Positions 9,127-18,959 of a stretch of 20,674 bases of DNA are shown here, piece after piece. The DNA lies in the NCBI GenBank assembly GCA_015680685.1, contig MNCI01025027.1, positions 1-20,674 on the forward strand. Direction: 5' to 3'. The notes under the pieces are model-generated. The model did not search any database and was not told where the DNA came from. It saw only the letters and a program-made list of their open reading frames with translations. The DNA is from Gnetum montanum (lineage: Eukaryota > Streptophyta > Gnetopsida > Gnetales > Gnetaceae). A program made the translations under genes and the position numbers. Numbering within the stretch: position 1 is the stretch's first letter; each line of letters opens with the position of its first letter.

Positions 9127-9932
9127 TGATGAGTGGCAAGGTACCCCTACACTCAACCATACGAATATGAGCGTTTCACACATGATCTGATCCAACTACG
9201 CAAATGGGCTAATTGTGGTATCTAGATAGTTACTCATTGATCACAGTTCATTGTCTTCCCACTTGGACTAGTATTCTCTTTGTCATGTATTTTTTAGTTC
9301 AGATTGAGGTGTATGATGTGATTTCTAACCTAGTGCTACTCCTGGAGGCAATGGAAAATAACATTAATTAAGCTAGGAGGAAAAGGGAGAGAGAATCTAA
9401 GCTAGCCTATGTGTGATGAGCATCCATCCCTTAATCATCCATACACATCTTGGAACTCATGGATGACTACTACTAGGATTACCAAGCACATGGACTAGGT
9501 ACGCTACTAGGATACCAAGTAGTCACACTTAAATGCTCATGATTAAGTCATACTCATTCCACATTTAAGGAGTTTAGGTTGAAGAGATATTAACTATAAA
9601 AGAAATAAATAACAATAACAATTACATAATTAAACCAAGTGAATGTTGCAATGATGAAGTAATCTTCATCTTTATTTTTGGTCATGTGTGTGTCCAAGTA
9701 CGTCACACTCGAACAAAGGTGTCATACAATTACAATCATCATACTGCAAGCATGCACTGGGGGAAAGGAGTTGAGAGGAAACTAACAATGAAAACTAATT
9801 TCTAACTAAAAACTCCTCTTCATCCTGTGCCTAAGATGTATTTATAGGCCTACATAAGAGCCACAAAATCGTGTATACAATATTGTGAGCTAGGCCGTGA
9901 TATCGCGACCTAATGAATCACGATTCAGCATA
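9127..9932 (-). repeat. 3' LTR of the minus-strand element
   Basis: It aligns throughout with 17021-17819. In element orientation it starts TATGCTGAATCG right after the polypurine tract and ends CCACTCATCA. U3 carries GATATC dyads (in decayed form CACAATATTGT), then the TATA box CTATAAATA (9839-9847 on the plus strand as TATTTATAG). The R/U5 part is related to LTRs A-C, for example TGTCCAAGTAC in plus orientation. Confidence 0.9.
9839..9847 (-). promoter_or_regulatory. TATA box of the 3' LTR
   Basis: CTATAAATA on the minus strand, preceded by GGC, identical to the box in the partner LTR at 17729-17737. Confidence 0.6.
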
Positions 9933-9945
9933 CCCCCACAACTAA
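9933..9945 (-). promoter_or_regulatory. 3' polypurine tract of the minus-strand element
   Basis: TTAGTTGTGGGGG on the minus strand abuts the LTR start TATGCTG. It matches the tract of the plus element (7027-7036) and an internal copy at 13292-13314. Confidence 0.82.
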
Positions 9946-10121
9946 ATGAAAAATCATCCTCGAGTTAGAAATGAGAACAAGCCCCATTGATTACATAGTG
10001 GATGGGTATGGGATTATTAACTAACTAGGGATTTATTCATGCCACAGTGGAGAACTCAATAGAAAAAAATTGGGACACAACACAAAATTACAATATTGCA
10101 AAATTGTAAACTTCATTTGGC

Positions 10122-12973
10122 TCATGTGGTTCTAGGTGGCAGCGACTCCTCCATGGGTTGCTTCCCCTTATCCTGTGCTCTAGGTTTTGGAATTTGATAA
10201 CTCTAAAGTAGTGCTTGGAGCTTTTCCTCCTTCTTTTGAGGATCCTATACCATCCATACTGATGCTCCAATGTTTGATAGAGTCGACACCTCCCACAGGC
10301 ATGGTAGTTACGGGAACATCTTATTTGCTTTGACATACCAGGATGCAAACAACCGTCGTTCATCCTTGTAGGCTCTGGCTTTATCCCTGTACTCTTGAAA
10401 ATCTGTAAGCTATTAAGCCAAGTCTACTATGACATCTCTCTAGCCTTGGTAGCTAGTCTTAACCACCTCTAGTTCAGAATTTGTAGCTTTTAGCTTCTGC
10501 AACATTTTCTTGTGCTCCAAAAATTCTTCTTCATATTTGGTGTAGGTGGAAGCTACCTACTTCTAGAGCTCTATTCTTGGACATCCTACTTTCACCATGG
10601 CTAGATTGGCATACTACAAGTTTGCCAATTCCATGTACTCTATGAGGTCTTGAATCTACAAGTCTTGCATTTTAAGTTCTACATGGTGGGCAATTGCATA
10701 TGTGTCCAATATGGCTTACCAATCAGTGTGTTGAGAACTGAAAGTGTTGATGTGGGCCTTGGCCATATGGATTTTCTTTTCTATGATTTTCTTGTACATT
10801 CCCACCTGGTCTCTGAAGTGCTCCTTTAACTTTTCATGCTGCTTGGCTTCGTTCTGCCACACGCTTATTTGAATGGCTATATTTTGACAGATTGTGCATA
10901 CCTNGCTTGGCTTCGTTCTACCACACGCTTATTTGAATGGCTATATTTTGACAGATTGTGCATACCTCCTCCATTGAGAGGGTTCGATTTTCTCTAGCCA
11001 AACAATTTATATCTTGGTTGACCCTAACCGACTATTCTCGTAATTTCTGAAAGTTTTCCTTAAGAACATTATTTTGTTTTTCCATAGTGGTCAATTGAAG
11101 GTTGTCAGTAGTAAGCTGTTTATTCTCTTCCTGTAAGGCTCTAAGTGCCTTGGCATGCACGTAGGTTTGTGCTTATGCCTTGGAGGCATCCCAGTCGGCC
11201 TTCTCTTTCTCCTCCACCACTCTTCTATTATCCGCCAATAATTTATTAAGTTTCTCTATCTTGAAAGTATCTGTTTGGTCTATAGGAACAAACTGAGATG
11301 GGTCCTACTGTGTAGCTTGTAGGGTGACAAGCCTCTCATGTAGTGTTGTTAACTCTGCTTCTACATGCTCGACCCTAATCTCTACCATGACCAACTATAT
11401 TTTGGTGGAGATGAGGCTTGATTGTGTTGCTATGAAATCTTGTGGAATGTTAAATAGGGACATCATTACTTGTCCTATTTGCAGCAATCGATCAAGGACA
11501 ACCTCATGCTCCACAGGAGTCATTGAGGGACTGGCTAGAGTTTGAGCATCTCGTGCTCCTGTGAAATCTATCGGTGGCACAACAAGGATGTTGAAGATTC
11601 TTTGATGTGTTTTGCGACCACTTTTGTAGTTTTGGCTATGTCCTAGTGGTGCATGACCACCACTATGGCCCCTTCACTTGTTTCCAATTTCACCTAGAAA
11701 GATGCAGCATTCCCTAAAATTTGTTGTGACCAATGAGTCTCCCCCCCTCTTGTTTGGATGGACACCTCACCCTGTGCATGATCGATAGAAACTAAGGATG
11801 ATATGGTGTCATCAATGATGCAGAAGAGATTAGCATCATCACAACTTCCCTAACTAACTATCTCAGCAATGGTCCTAAGGTGGCTCATCGATTGTCTGTA
11901 ATCCTGTGGTGGTGGCGAGTGATCTTGCTAGCTTGTGCTAGGCCCTGCTTCTTGTTGTTGATTGGGCCCCATACTTGGAAGTTGGCTAGGCTCTGTAGTT
12001 TGAGTTGTAGTGGGCCCCACCATCTATTCTTACTCTTGCTTTGGCTCCAATGTCTCACCAGCGCTTTTCCTTGGGGCTGGAGGCTTTAGTGGTTCAGCGA
12101 ACGAAGCATTCAGGGCTCTTCTAAGGAAATCATTGGTGTACCCCAGAATACCAACACATGTGCATAGCTTCTTGATGAGATAAGGGAAGAGCAACACAAA
12201 CTTCCCTATCTTGCATTCCTCAAACTACCTCAAGATCTCCATGAGATATAGATGAGGACGGTTAGCATTAGCCTTTCCCATCAATATCTTACTTCCTCTT
12301 ACCGCATATGTTGAGATTATTTTTAATCCTCTCATGGCGAAGATATGATAAGTACCAATCTTGAAATATATCCTTTCTTCTAGCATCAACTCTCCATATG
12401 TCTTGTCTTCTTTTCTGTACATCCTATCCAACCAAATCCTTTGTGAATTAGCATCGGAGCGAGTGGACAAGTAAGCAATTTTTGGCCCTGCATTCAAAAG
12501 GTTCAACACTTTTGAGATAGCCTTAGTAGAAAAATCTACAAACACACCAAAAATGTTGATAGTGGTGCCTTATTCCTTATTGTGCCAAAATTGATACGTT
12601 TCTCCTAACTACCAAGCACCACTTCTAGAGAGGATAGGCCATAATGGAGACCCTTTGAGTTGGCCTTTAACAACCTTAAGAGCGAATTTTGTGAAAGGTC
12701 CGAAGTTTAATTTCATGATCACTACAACTAACATGAACTTTTCATGGATGGCCTAAACACACTCTGGGGACAATGTGAGTTTTTGTTCCTATTTAGGCGT
12801 AGTAGCAGCTCCTCCTTCTACCTATCCCGATTGTACAGTAGCAAGAGTCTCTTGATGGATGCTAAATGATTGTGCCTTCTACTCTGCATGTTGTTTGAGA
12901 AACTTCTACCTCTCCTGGGATTCTTGAACACACCTTGAGAGTGTCCTTCTTGTTTTCCATGCTTTAGGGCCAT
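10122..12973 (-). pseudogene. ORF-X: coiled-coil protein gene of the minus-strand element (degenerate copy 2)
   Basis: Function unknown; homologous along its length to the copy at 4219-6835. The start ATG at 12973 is followed by GCCCTAAAG, as in copy 1. After an early frameshift the conserved domain is open at 12225-12545, with DANSQRIWLDRMYRKEDK, KANANRPHLYLMEI and then LIKKLC...GILGYTND. Next come a Pro/Gln/Ser linker, GARDAQTLASPSMTP with EVVLDRLLQIGQ (about 11470-11550), a coiled coil with ADWDASKA and HVHAKALRALQEENKQL-like text, and the tail EEKLQALL-SYQ ending at TGA 10122. The full protein would be about 930 residues. There are many in-frame stops and few frameshifts, one caused by the 64-base duplication at the N. 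It directly precedes the polypurine tract. Confidence 0.75.
10841..10967. repeat. 63-bp direct duplication flanking a single N (assembly join)
   Basis: 10841-10903 and 10905-10967 are the same except for one G/A difference (10856 versus 10920), with N at 10904 between them. As at position 93, this looks like overlapping contig ends placed side by side. It adds 64 bases and so shifts the ORF-X frame artificially. Confidence 0.85.
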
Positions 12974-13291
12974 CTGCAATCACGTGGAGTAAGTCATTAG
13001 TAAGGTTGCTTACCAAAGTTAAGTTATACCTTACTTCTTGCCTTAATGGATTTGTCTCTTATTTCGTGTGATCTAAAGTTGGGATTTTTTGTAAAAATGT
13101 CCCCAAAAGGTTTTAATATTTAACCCACTTTGATTAGGCAGCTTCAAAATTTTTAATTTACCAATATAAGTGAGAAGATGAAGTTGTTTTTTTTTTGGCA
13201 CATGTTGATCATTTTTGTATAATTAATTACCCTTGATAGTGTCCTTTGTGTGATGATGAATTTCAAAAAACTTGTATGTAATTTAGAGTGT

Positions 13292-13314
13292 ACCCCTCCC
13301 CCACAACTAAGTTG
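13292..13314 (-). promoter_or_regulatory. Internal second copy of the polypurine tract
   Basis: CTTAGTTGTGGGGGAGGGG on the minus strand shares 12 consecutive bases (TTAGTTGTGGGG) plus the next G with the terminal tract at 9933-9945. It sits about 320 bases before the ORF-X start. The plus element has the counterpart at 3836-3856. Confidence 0.55.
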
Positions 13315-13483
13315 AACACTCTAGGTTCAAATAGGTTCAAGCAAAATGAAAATTGAAGCACTAGTGAGCGAGTTATGACTATTTAAATAAGAGATACACA
13401 ATTGCAAGTTGTAGAAGAAAATTTGAAAAACTCCTCCATGTGAATAGTTTCAAATGATGTTGATGTTCGCAGGGGGGGATCCA

Positions 13484-13580
13484 TATTTATAGTGTTTATG
13501 GAATGCAATATTGCATATGCAATAGTGCATCTGTGATATCACGTTAGATGTGATATCGCATACGTGATATCATAGCCTGT
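13484..13580 (-). promoter_or_regulatory. Internal LTR-like promoter module of the minus-strand element
   Basis: On the minus strand, three GATATC dyads (about 13534-13574) are followed by the overlapping perfect palindromes ATTGCATATGCAAT and TGCAATATTGCA (about 13505-13527), then CTATAAATA at 13484-13492. The 9-mer is identical to the LTR TATA box. The palindromes closely resemble the start of the LTR at 18111 (GCAATATTGC-TATGCAATAT). It lies about 510 bases before the ORF-X start and could drive it. Confidence 0.55.
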
Positions 13581-14923
13581 TTAAAGTGGGGCACTTGAAC
13601 AAATTAATAAATTTTTGAAATTCTTGACTCAAAAATGAAGGACTTGAAGTCGATGTAAAGGTTCTAGGGTAAGATTGATCAGGCCTAAAGGCACAAAAGG
13701 GATAATGGTATAAAATTTGGCAATGAAATTCATGAAGAGTATAACGAAAAAGGGACATGTGTTGGTACATAGGAACGTTTGAACCCGAAGGATGATAAGG
13801 GAAAGAATAGATTTGACAATGAAGTGATTGGAGGGTCTAAAATGATGTGGTGGTGTACAACAAGTATAAATTACAAAATTTACGCAAGTGGGTCTTCCCC
13901 AAAGTAAGTTCCAACCTATAATGCCCTTGTGTGACCACACATTAAAATGTCCATAGGCATTGGAAGGATTAAATGCAATCTACACTAATTTCACAAAACA
14001 CACACACATAAATACCACTGTGATGAGCTATAAATTCAATGCTACATAAGTCAGAAGTCCCAATTACATGAACAACAAGATGGGATGAATTGTAGAAGGA
14101 ATTGCAGAGAGCGAGACATGAGGTAACTGGCCTAGGCCACAATGAATCCTCAGTGTAAGGCATGATTAATGTGTCATTAACCTATCACTCAAAAATCAAG
14201 ACCAAGTCCATTCCTCTAATTAGTATCATCACATTGCTTCATCCTAATGATAGACAATAATGAGAGCATCATGACAACAAGGCGTACGATCAGTTGGGGT
14301 TTTGTATAAGGGAGGAGTTATTTAGCTTGGTGGCACTTTTTTTTCTCTCTCTTTATTTTTTGAATAAATGCTTAAGCCAGAGAAGCCACCTACCTTCAAG
14401 CATGCGTGCATGTCTTTCTAGTGGGATCCCCTAGAATAGCATTAAGTTTTCTTGATTGAGTGCCTTTTGATTACTCTTACTCCCATTTTTCATTAGATCT
14501 ATAAGGATCTTAGTACAACCAAGCTACATGATACCCCTACAGATGTCACCAAAGAAATCCACAAGTTCCCTTGATGTCACACCCTGGTCATTCCCTCTTG
14601 GTCCATCCTTCTTTACTCTAGGTATAGTGAGCATAAAATTACTTTAAGTTTTGATGATTAGGAATATCATTGTACCCAGGGTAGAACCTCTTATTAATAG
14701 AATGGATGAGTGGAGGTTGTGGGCTCGCTGTCCAACTAATTAGTCACTTGAGACTTGATAGCATAGGACAACACCTCAACCAACGAGTCACATGAGTGTT
14801 TTATTCATAGATGAGATTACTCATAAAAAGACAAAAAGACAAAACAACAAATTGAAAGATGAAAAACTAGAAAACAAAATATTGTAAAATTAAAGAAAAG
14901 AAAAATATTTATTAATTTTGCTA

Positions 14924-16948
14924 TTATTCAAATGGAGGATAACCCCCATAACTAAATGGTTGATCATGGTTAGAATTAATAAGTGGAAGGTTGGGATCCT
15001 TGCATGTTGAAAATATTGGGACATGGTTATACTTACCCCAGTGGGGTTCACACACTTGATTAGAGTTGACATAGTGGGGCAAGTTATAAGATGTGGTTAA
15101 TTTATAAGGAGTTGACCCACTATGGTACTTGCAATCGTAAGATGGTATGCAAGGATTGATAAGTCTCCCTTCATGGCTAGATTCACCGGGCCGCATGGTT
15201 GTTGGAGCATTGATTGGTGGCCCTGATAAGGTAACACAAGGAATTAGGTTTGAGGAGAAAGATTCATCACAGTGTTGGACTTGTGCTGGGTTGGAGGATG
15301 CAGTGGTCTTGGAATGATGTTGTCCTTTTCTATAGCCATGTCTAAAGAAAGGATGCTTACGGTGTTATGTAGGACCTCCACTACTATTGACAATAGCAAC
15401 ATAAGTGATGTTCATGGGTTGATGCTATGGTGCAAAACCTTTTGGAACACTTGGTGGCAATGTAGAAGGAGGTGAGGGATGAGAATTTTGAAATTGAGGA
15501 GAAGTGTAAGGTACCCAAGATGGCGGTCCTGTTGGTGAGGATATGGGTTGATAGTATTGAGGAGAATAATAATAATGTGGCGAGATAGAGGATGTTGACC
15601 AAATTGGGGAAATAGGATGTTGAACTTGATAAGCACTTAGGCTCAGATGCTACAAAGGGTGTAACTAGTTTGGGGATGGCCTCCCCCACAATTAGGATTG
15701 TTGCCATTGTGATTGAACATAGTATTTTTGTACAAACTCTAGATGTAACATTCTTCCCCAATGCTCATGCAAATGTGACAAGATTGGGCATTGGCCCTTG
15801 GGGTGCTTGTATAGGGAAATGTTACATTGATACATATGATTGGTACTTAAGTTCTTATTAGCTTCAACCCTTCTGTTTGATTGTCTAAAGGTGTTTTGTC
15901 CTATTTCTTGGGTTTTCATGACTCTAACTCTAATAATGTTGGCATATTCTCCACATTTTTCATGTATCCACTCCATCATCTTATTGATCTTTGCCTCAAT
16001 TACATCTAATGATTGTAGTACTTGCAAATATGATTCCACCTCCTTGTGATGAGTTGATTTCTCCTCTTCATAATCATGGGCACTTGTTGATTTTTGGGCC
16101 TATTGAGAACCTTCAACATTCGTCCATTTAGCCATTTCTCCTTCTTCTTTTGCTACCTACTTGATAAGATCTTAGAATTGATGGGTTCATAGCTCATATA
16201 GATGACCTTGGGTGTACATCCCTAGGATATCCCTTGTTTCATTATAGAGCCCATCTATGATATGGTACATTAGCCTCTCCTCAGAGAACCCATGGCCTAG
16301 GTAGTTATTTAAGAATGCATAATATATTTCTAAGGCCATGTCCAAGGTTTCATGTTTCCCTTGTTTCCATTTTTAGGTTTGTCTCCTCAAGGCCGATGCT
16401 TTGGCATAGGTTTGATATCATTCAGTAAAGAGTTCTACCATTATTGGCCAACTACGAATTGATTTTGGTTTCAACGATCTATACCAAAATTTTTCTTGGC
16501 CAATGAGTGTAATAGAAAAGAGCTTATGTTTTTTCCATCCATTATCAATGTTATTCCATACACAGGCATCATGGAAGGCTTGCAGATGATGTTGCAAATC
16601 TAAATCATAGCCTCCTAAAAACTCAGGAAAGTTGTTTAAGTCAAGCCTGGGTGGACGACTTTCCTTGCAATGCCTATGGGATATTTGAACAACCTCTTGT
16701 ATTTCTGTTAGCCTTGTAGTGGCCAGTAGGGGTTCATCATCACTAGGTATGTTATGCATTTGTGAGTTGGGATGATGTTTTTTGCATTTATGCTCATAGG
16801 AGACCCCTACATTAGATTGGGTACTCCAAACTTCATCTTCATCATTATATAATTTGTTGGTTCTCCAATGAATTTCCCTACTAGTTGTTGCATTATCATA
16901 ATAATAATTGTAATTATTATCATTATTTTTTGAAAGATATATTGTCAA
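14924..16948 (-). pseudogene. Retrotransposon Gag (capsid/nucleocapsid), degenerate
   Basis: Gag forms the cytoplasmic particle that packages element RNA. The frame runs without frameshift from ATG 16948 to 14924 (about 675 codons) with about eleven internal stops, the first at 16418. The plant retrotransposon gag domain is at residues ~100-290: LNNFPEFLGGYDLDLQHHLQ, FWYRSLKPKSIRSW, then NNYLGHGF and IIDGLYNETRDILGMY. A nucleocapsid-like knuckle near 15815-15855 reads C-x2-S-x3-H-x4-C, so the second Cys of a CCHC finger is Ser. A Pro/Ser/Tyr/Gln-rich tail (15640-14924) follows. ATG lies about 60 bases inside the primer site. The Gag at 19544-20674 is homologous. Confidence 0.87.
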
Positions 16949-17000
16949 GGCTTTGTTATGGTGAGCTTGGATGATGTAACTAATCTAAATAACTAGCACC

Positions 17001-17020
17001 ATCCTCATCAATAGCGCCAA
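17001..17020 (-). promoter_or_regulatory. Primer binding site, tRNA-Asp type (minus-strand element)
   Basis: On the minus strand TTGGCGCTATTGATGAGGAT follows the LTR end CTCATCA directly. It agrees with the complement of the plant tRNA-Asp 3' end (TGGCGCCGTTGCCGGGGAT) at about 14 of 19 positions, with mostly transition differences. This marks 17021-17819 as the 5' LTR. Confidence 0.78.
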
Positions 17021-17819
17021 TGATGAGTGGCGAGGTACCCCTACCCTCAACCATATGAATACGAGCGTTTCACGATTGGGTCAAACTCCATAGACGAGCT
17101 AGTTGTGGTATTTAGATAGTTATTCATTGATCGTAGTTCATTGTCTTCCCACCTAGACTAGTATTTTCTTTGTCATGTATGGTTTAGTTTAGAGTGAGGT
17201 GTATGATGTGGTTTCTAACCTAGTGCTACTCCTGGAGGCAATAGAAAATAACTTTAATTAAGCTAGGAGGAAAAGGGAGAGAGAATCTAAGCTAGCCTTA
17301 GTGCAATGAGCATTCATCCCTTAATCATCTGTACACATGTTGAACCTCGTGCATGACTACTACTAGGATTACCAAGCACATGGCCTAGGTACGCTACTGG
17401 GATACCAAGTAGTCATGCTTAAATGCTCGTGATTAAGTCATACTCATTCCACGTTTAAGGAGTTTAGGGTGAAGAGATATTAACTATGAAAGTAATAAAT
17501 AAAAATAACAATTAAATAATTAAACTAAGTGAATAATGCAATGATGAAGTAATTTAGATCTTTATTTTTGGTCATGTGCATGTCCAAGTACATTACACTT
17601 GAACAAAGGTGTCATACAATTACAATCATCACACTATAGGCATGCACTAGGGGAGAATAGTGGAGAGGGAACTAACAATGAAAACTAATTTCTAACTAAA
17701 AAATCCTCTTCACTGTGCACCTAAGGTGTATTTATAGGCCTACATAGGAGCCACGATATCATGTATATGATATCGTGAGCTAAGCCATGATATCGTGACC
17801 TAATGAATCACATTTCATA
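17021..17819 (-). repeat. 5' LTR of the minus-strand element
   Basis: Partner of 9127-9932. In element orientation it starts TATGAAATG, has two GATATC dyads around TATCATATACATGATATCGT, and the TATA box CTATAAATA (17729-17737). It ends GGGTACCTCGCCACTCATCA at the primer site. CCAAT flanks its outer edge. Confidence 0.9.
17729..17737 (-). promoter_or_regulatory. TATA box of the 5' LTR
   Basis: CTATAAATA on the minus strand lies just downstream of two GATATC dyads in U3. It would start the genomic RNA of this element. Confidence 0.6.
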
Positions 17820-17824
17820 CCAAT
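17820..17824 (+). repeat. Target site duplication CCAAT (right)
   Basis: Second copy of the 5-bp duplication at 9122-9126. A 5-bp length is usual for Ty3/gypsy integrases. Confidence 0.88.
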
Positions 17825-18110
17825 AGTTAGATTGCTTGTTTCACTAAGTAGTAATCCCACTTGGTAATCCCAGTGATAGCTACACGAGTCTAAGGCATGA
17901 ACGGCAGATTAGGACCAGATGTCCATCACTCTAGGATAGAATAGATTTACATTCTTATTGTTACTTAGACTTAGGATTTAATATTCATTTGTACCATGTC
18001 TATGATTAGGAGTACTAATGGTCAAAACAACATCAGTTAATCATACACTCACTAAGAGCTAATTCATACACTTGTACCTCACTAGCTTAAGGTGGGAAGA
18101 TAGTGATTGA
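17825..18110 (+). repeat. LTR D: right part of LTR C
   Basis: It continues LTR C after the nested element, aligning with LTR A from about 7535 and LTR B from about 8195: GTAATCCCACTTGGTAATCCCA, AGGATAGAATAGATTTACATTC, CACTAAGAGCTAA, GGTGGGAAGATAGTGAT. It stops at about 18110, where the LTR of the third element begins. Its last ~150 bases are not in the window. Confidence 0.8.
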
Positions 18111-18844
18111 TGAGCTGCAATATTGCTTATGCAATATCGCGTCCTACCTCATTATCTATAAATAAGAGGCAACTTCCCTTGTTCAAGAGAGTTAGACTTA
18201 GACCCTTAGCTAAACTCTTGCTGTTTTACCATTCCAGAGTTAGAATAATTCCTGTGTGCCCATAGTAGGAGTCATAGAGTGAACGGATCTTTATTTGAGC
18301 AATTTGTACCTAAGCACACATTAATGTTTAAATGCTAAATAGTAATTAATTATTGTTGAATTTTTAAATGCTTTCCTAGTTAATTAATCTCTCTCAACCC
18401 TTGATTCTCCTAGTTAAGTACACTCAGTACGACTGCTTCGAGCATGTGTGTAGCACTTGGTAACCTAGTAATGATAAACATTTGGTAATCCCAGTAGTGT
18501 TGCATTGGTTCAAGATGTGTGTGGCAAGTGTGAACGGATACTGGTGTTAGGAACAATTAGAACTTAGTTAGTGAATAGTTAATGTAAGTTAGTCACTTAG
18601 TTCTCTTCACCTTCCCCTATTAGCATAAAGACATTAAAAAGATAAAAGCTATAAAAATCACATACCTCAAGCTTACTTAACCATACAACTGTGACAATAC
18701 AAGTAAGTTTGGGAAGACAACGATTGATTAACCTTAAGTGTTCCATTAAGGCGCGTAAGCACTTAGTCCTTGGAGTTCAACCGGATCGCGCGTGAAATGC
18801 TCGTATTCGTATGGTTGAGTGTAGGGGTACCTCACCACTCATCA
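18111..18844 (+). repeat. LTR E: 5' LTR of the third element
   Basis: It begins near TGAGCTGCAATATTGC, with the inverted repeat ATATTGC-TTAT-GCAATAT, then CTATAAATA at 18156-18164. The body is a diverged relative of LTRs A-D (CGACTGCTTCGAGCATGTGTG, TTGGTAATCCCAGTAGTG, GGGAAGACAACGATTGAT). It ends GAGTGTAGGGGTACCTCACC then ACTCATCA, nearly the same end as the minus element LTRs. Confidence 0.85.
18156..18164 (+). promoter_or_regulatory. TATA box of LTR E
   Basis: CTATAAATA, about 25 bases after the inverted repeat ATATTGC...GCAATAT in U3. Confidence 0.6.
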
Positions 18845-18864
18845 TTGGAGCTGTTGCCAGGGAC
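18845..18864 (+). promoter_or_regulatory. Primer binding site, tRNA-Asp type (third element)
   Basis: TTGGAGCTGTTGCCAGGGAC follows the LTR end directly. It differs from the complement of the tRNA-Asp 3' end at only about four bases. Homology to the tRNA stops after about 19 bases, as expected for a normal primer site and unlike the junction at 8590. Confidence 0.85.
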
Positions 18865-18959
18865 TTAGTTGTTTGCGTGCTATGTAGAACATAGGAAATC
18901 ATTCATATCATTGGGACGCTAGAATGAAACCTTAAGGTTAATCAAGAAAAGATAAGACA

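Larger units (their letters stand above)
12974..14923 (-). other. Spacer between gag and ORF-X of the minus-strand element
   Basis: No pol or other recognisable protein is encoded. Read on the minus strand it opens with a T-rich tract (14830-14925). It is then collinear with the spacer of the plus element: AAGAGGTT near 14690, AGGGTGTGACATCAAGGG near 14580, then the stretch around 14130-14160 that matches 2990-3060. It ends with the internal promoter module and polypurine motif before ORF-X. Open frames at 13570-13940 and 13969-14163 look like chance. Confidence 0.7.
9127..17819 (-). mobile_element. Complete pol-less Athila/Tat-like retrotransposon inserted in LTR C/D
   Basis: An 8.7-kb element on the minus strand with two LTRs of about 800 bp (17021-17819 and 9127-9932), a tRNA-Asp-type primer site, gag, a spacer, ORF-X and a polypurine tract, bordered by the duplication CCAAT. 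No protease, reverse transcriptase, RNase H or integrase is found between gag and the spacer. The gag stop at 14924 is followed at once by the T-rich, then collinear, spacer that in the plus element lies after integrase. It is therefore non-autonomous. LTR termini read TAT...TCA rather than TG...CA. The LTRs differ at roughly one base in ten by eye, mostly transitions, so the insertion is old. Confidence 0.88.

Noticed and set aside
13570-13940. Overlapping minus-strand open frames in the spacer, hydrophobic, as an envelope-like protein
   Set aside because: Not conserved as protein in the collinear plus-element spacer, and they overlap the palindrome/TATA module. They look like chance in AT-rich DNA.
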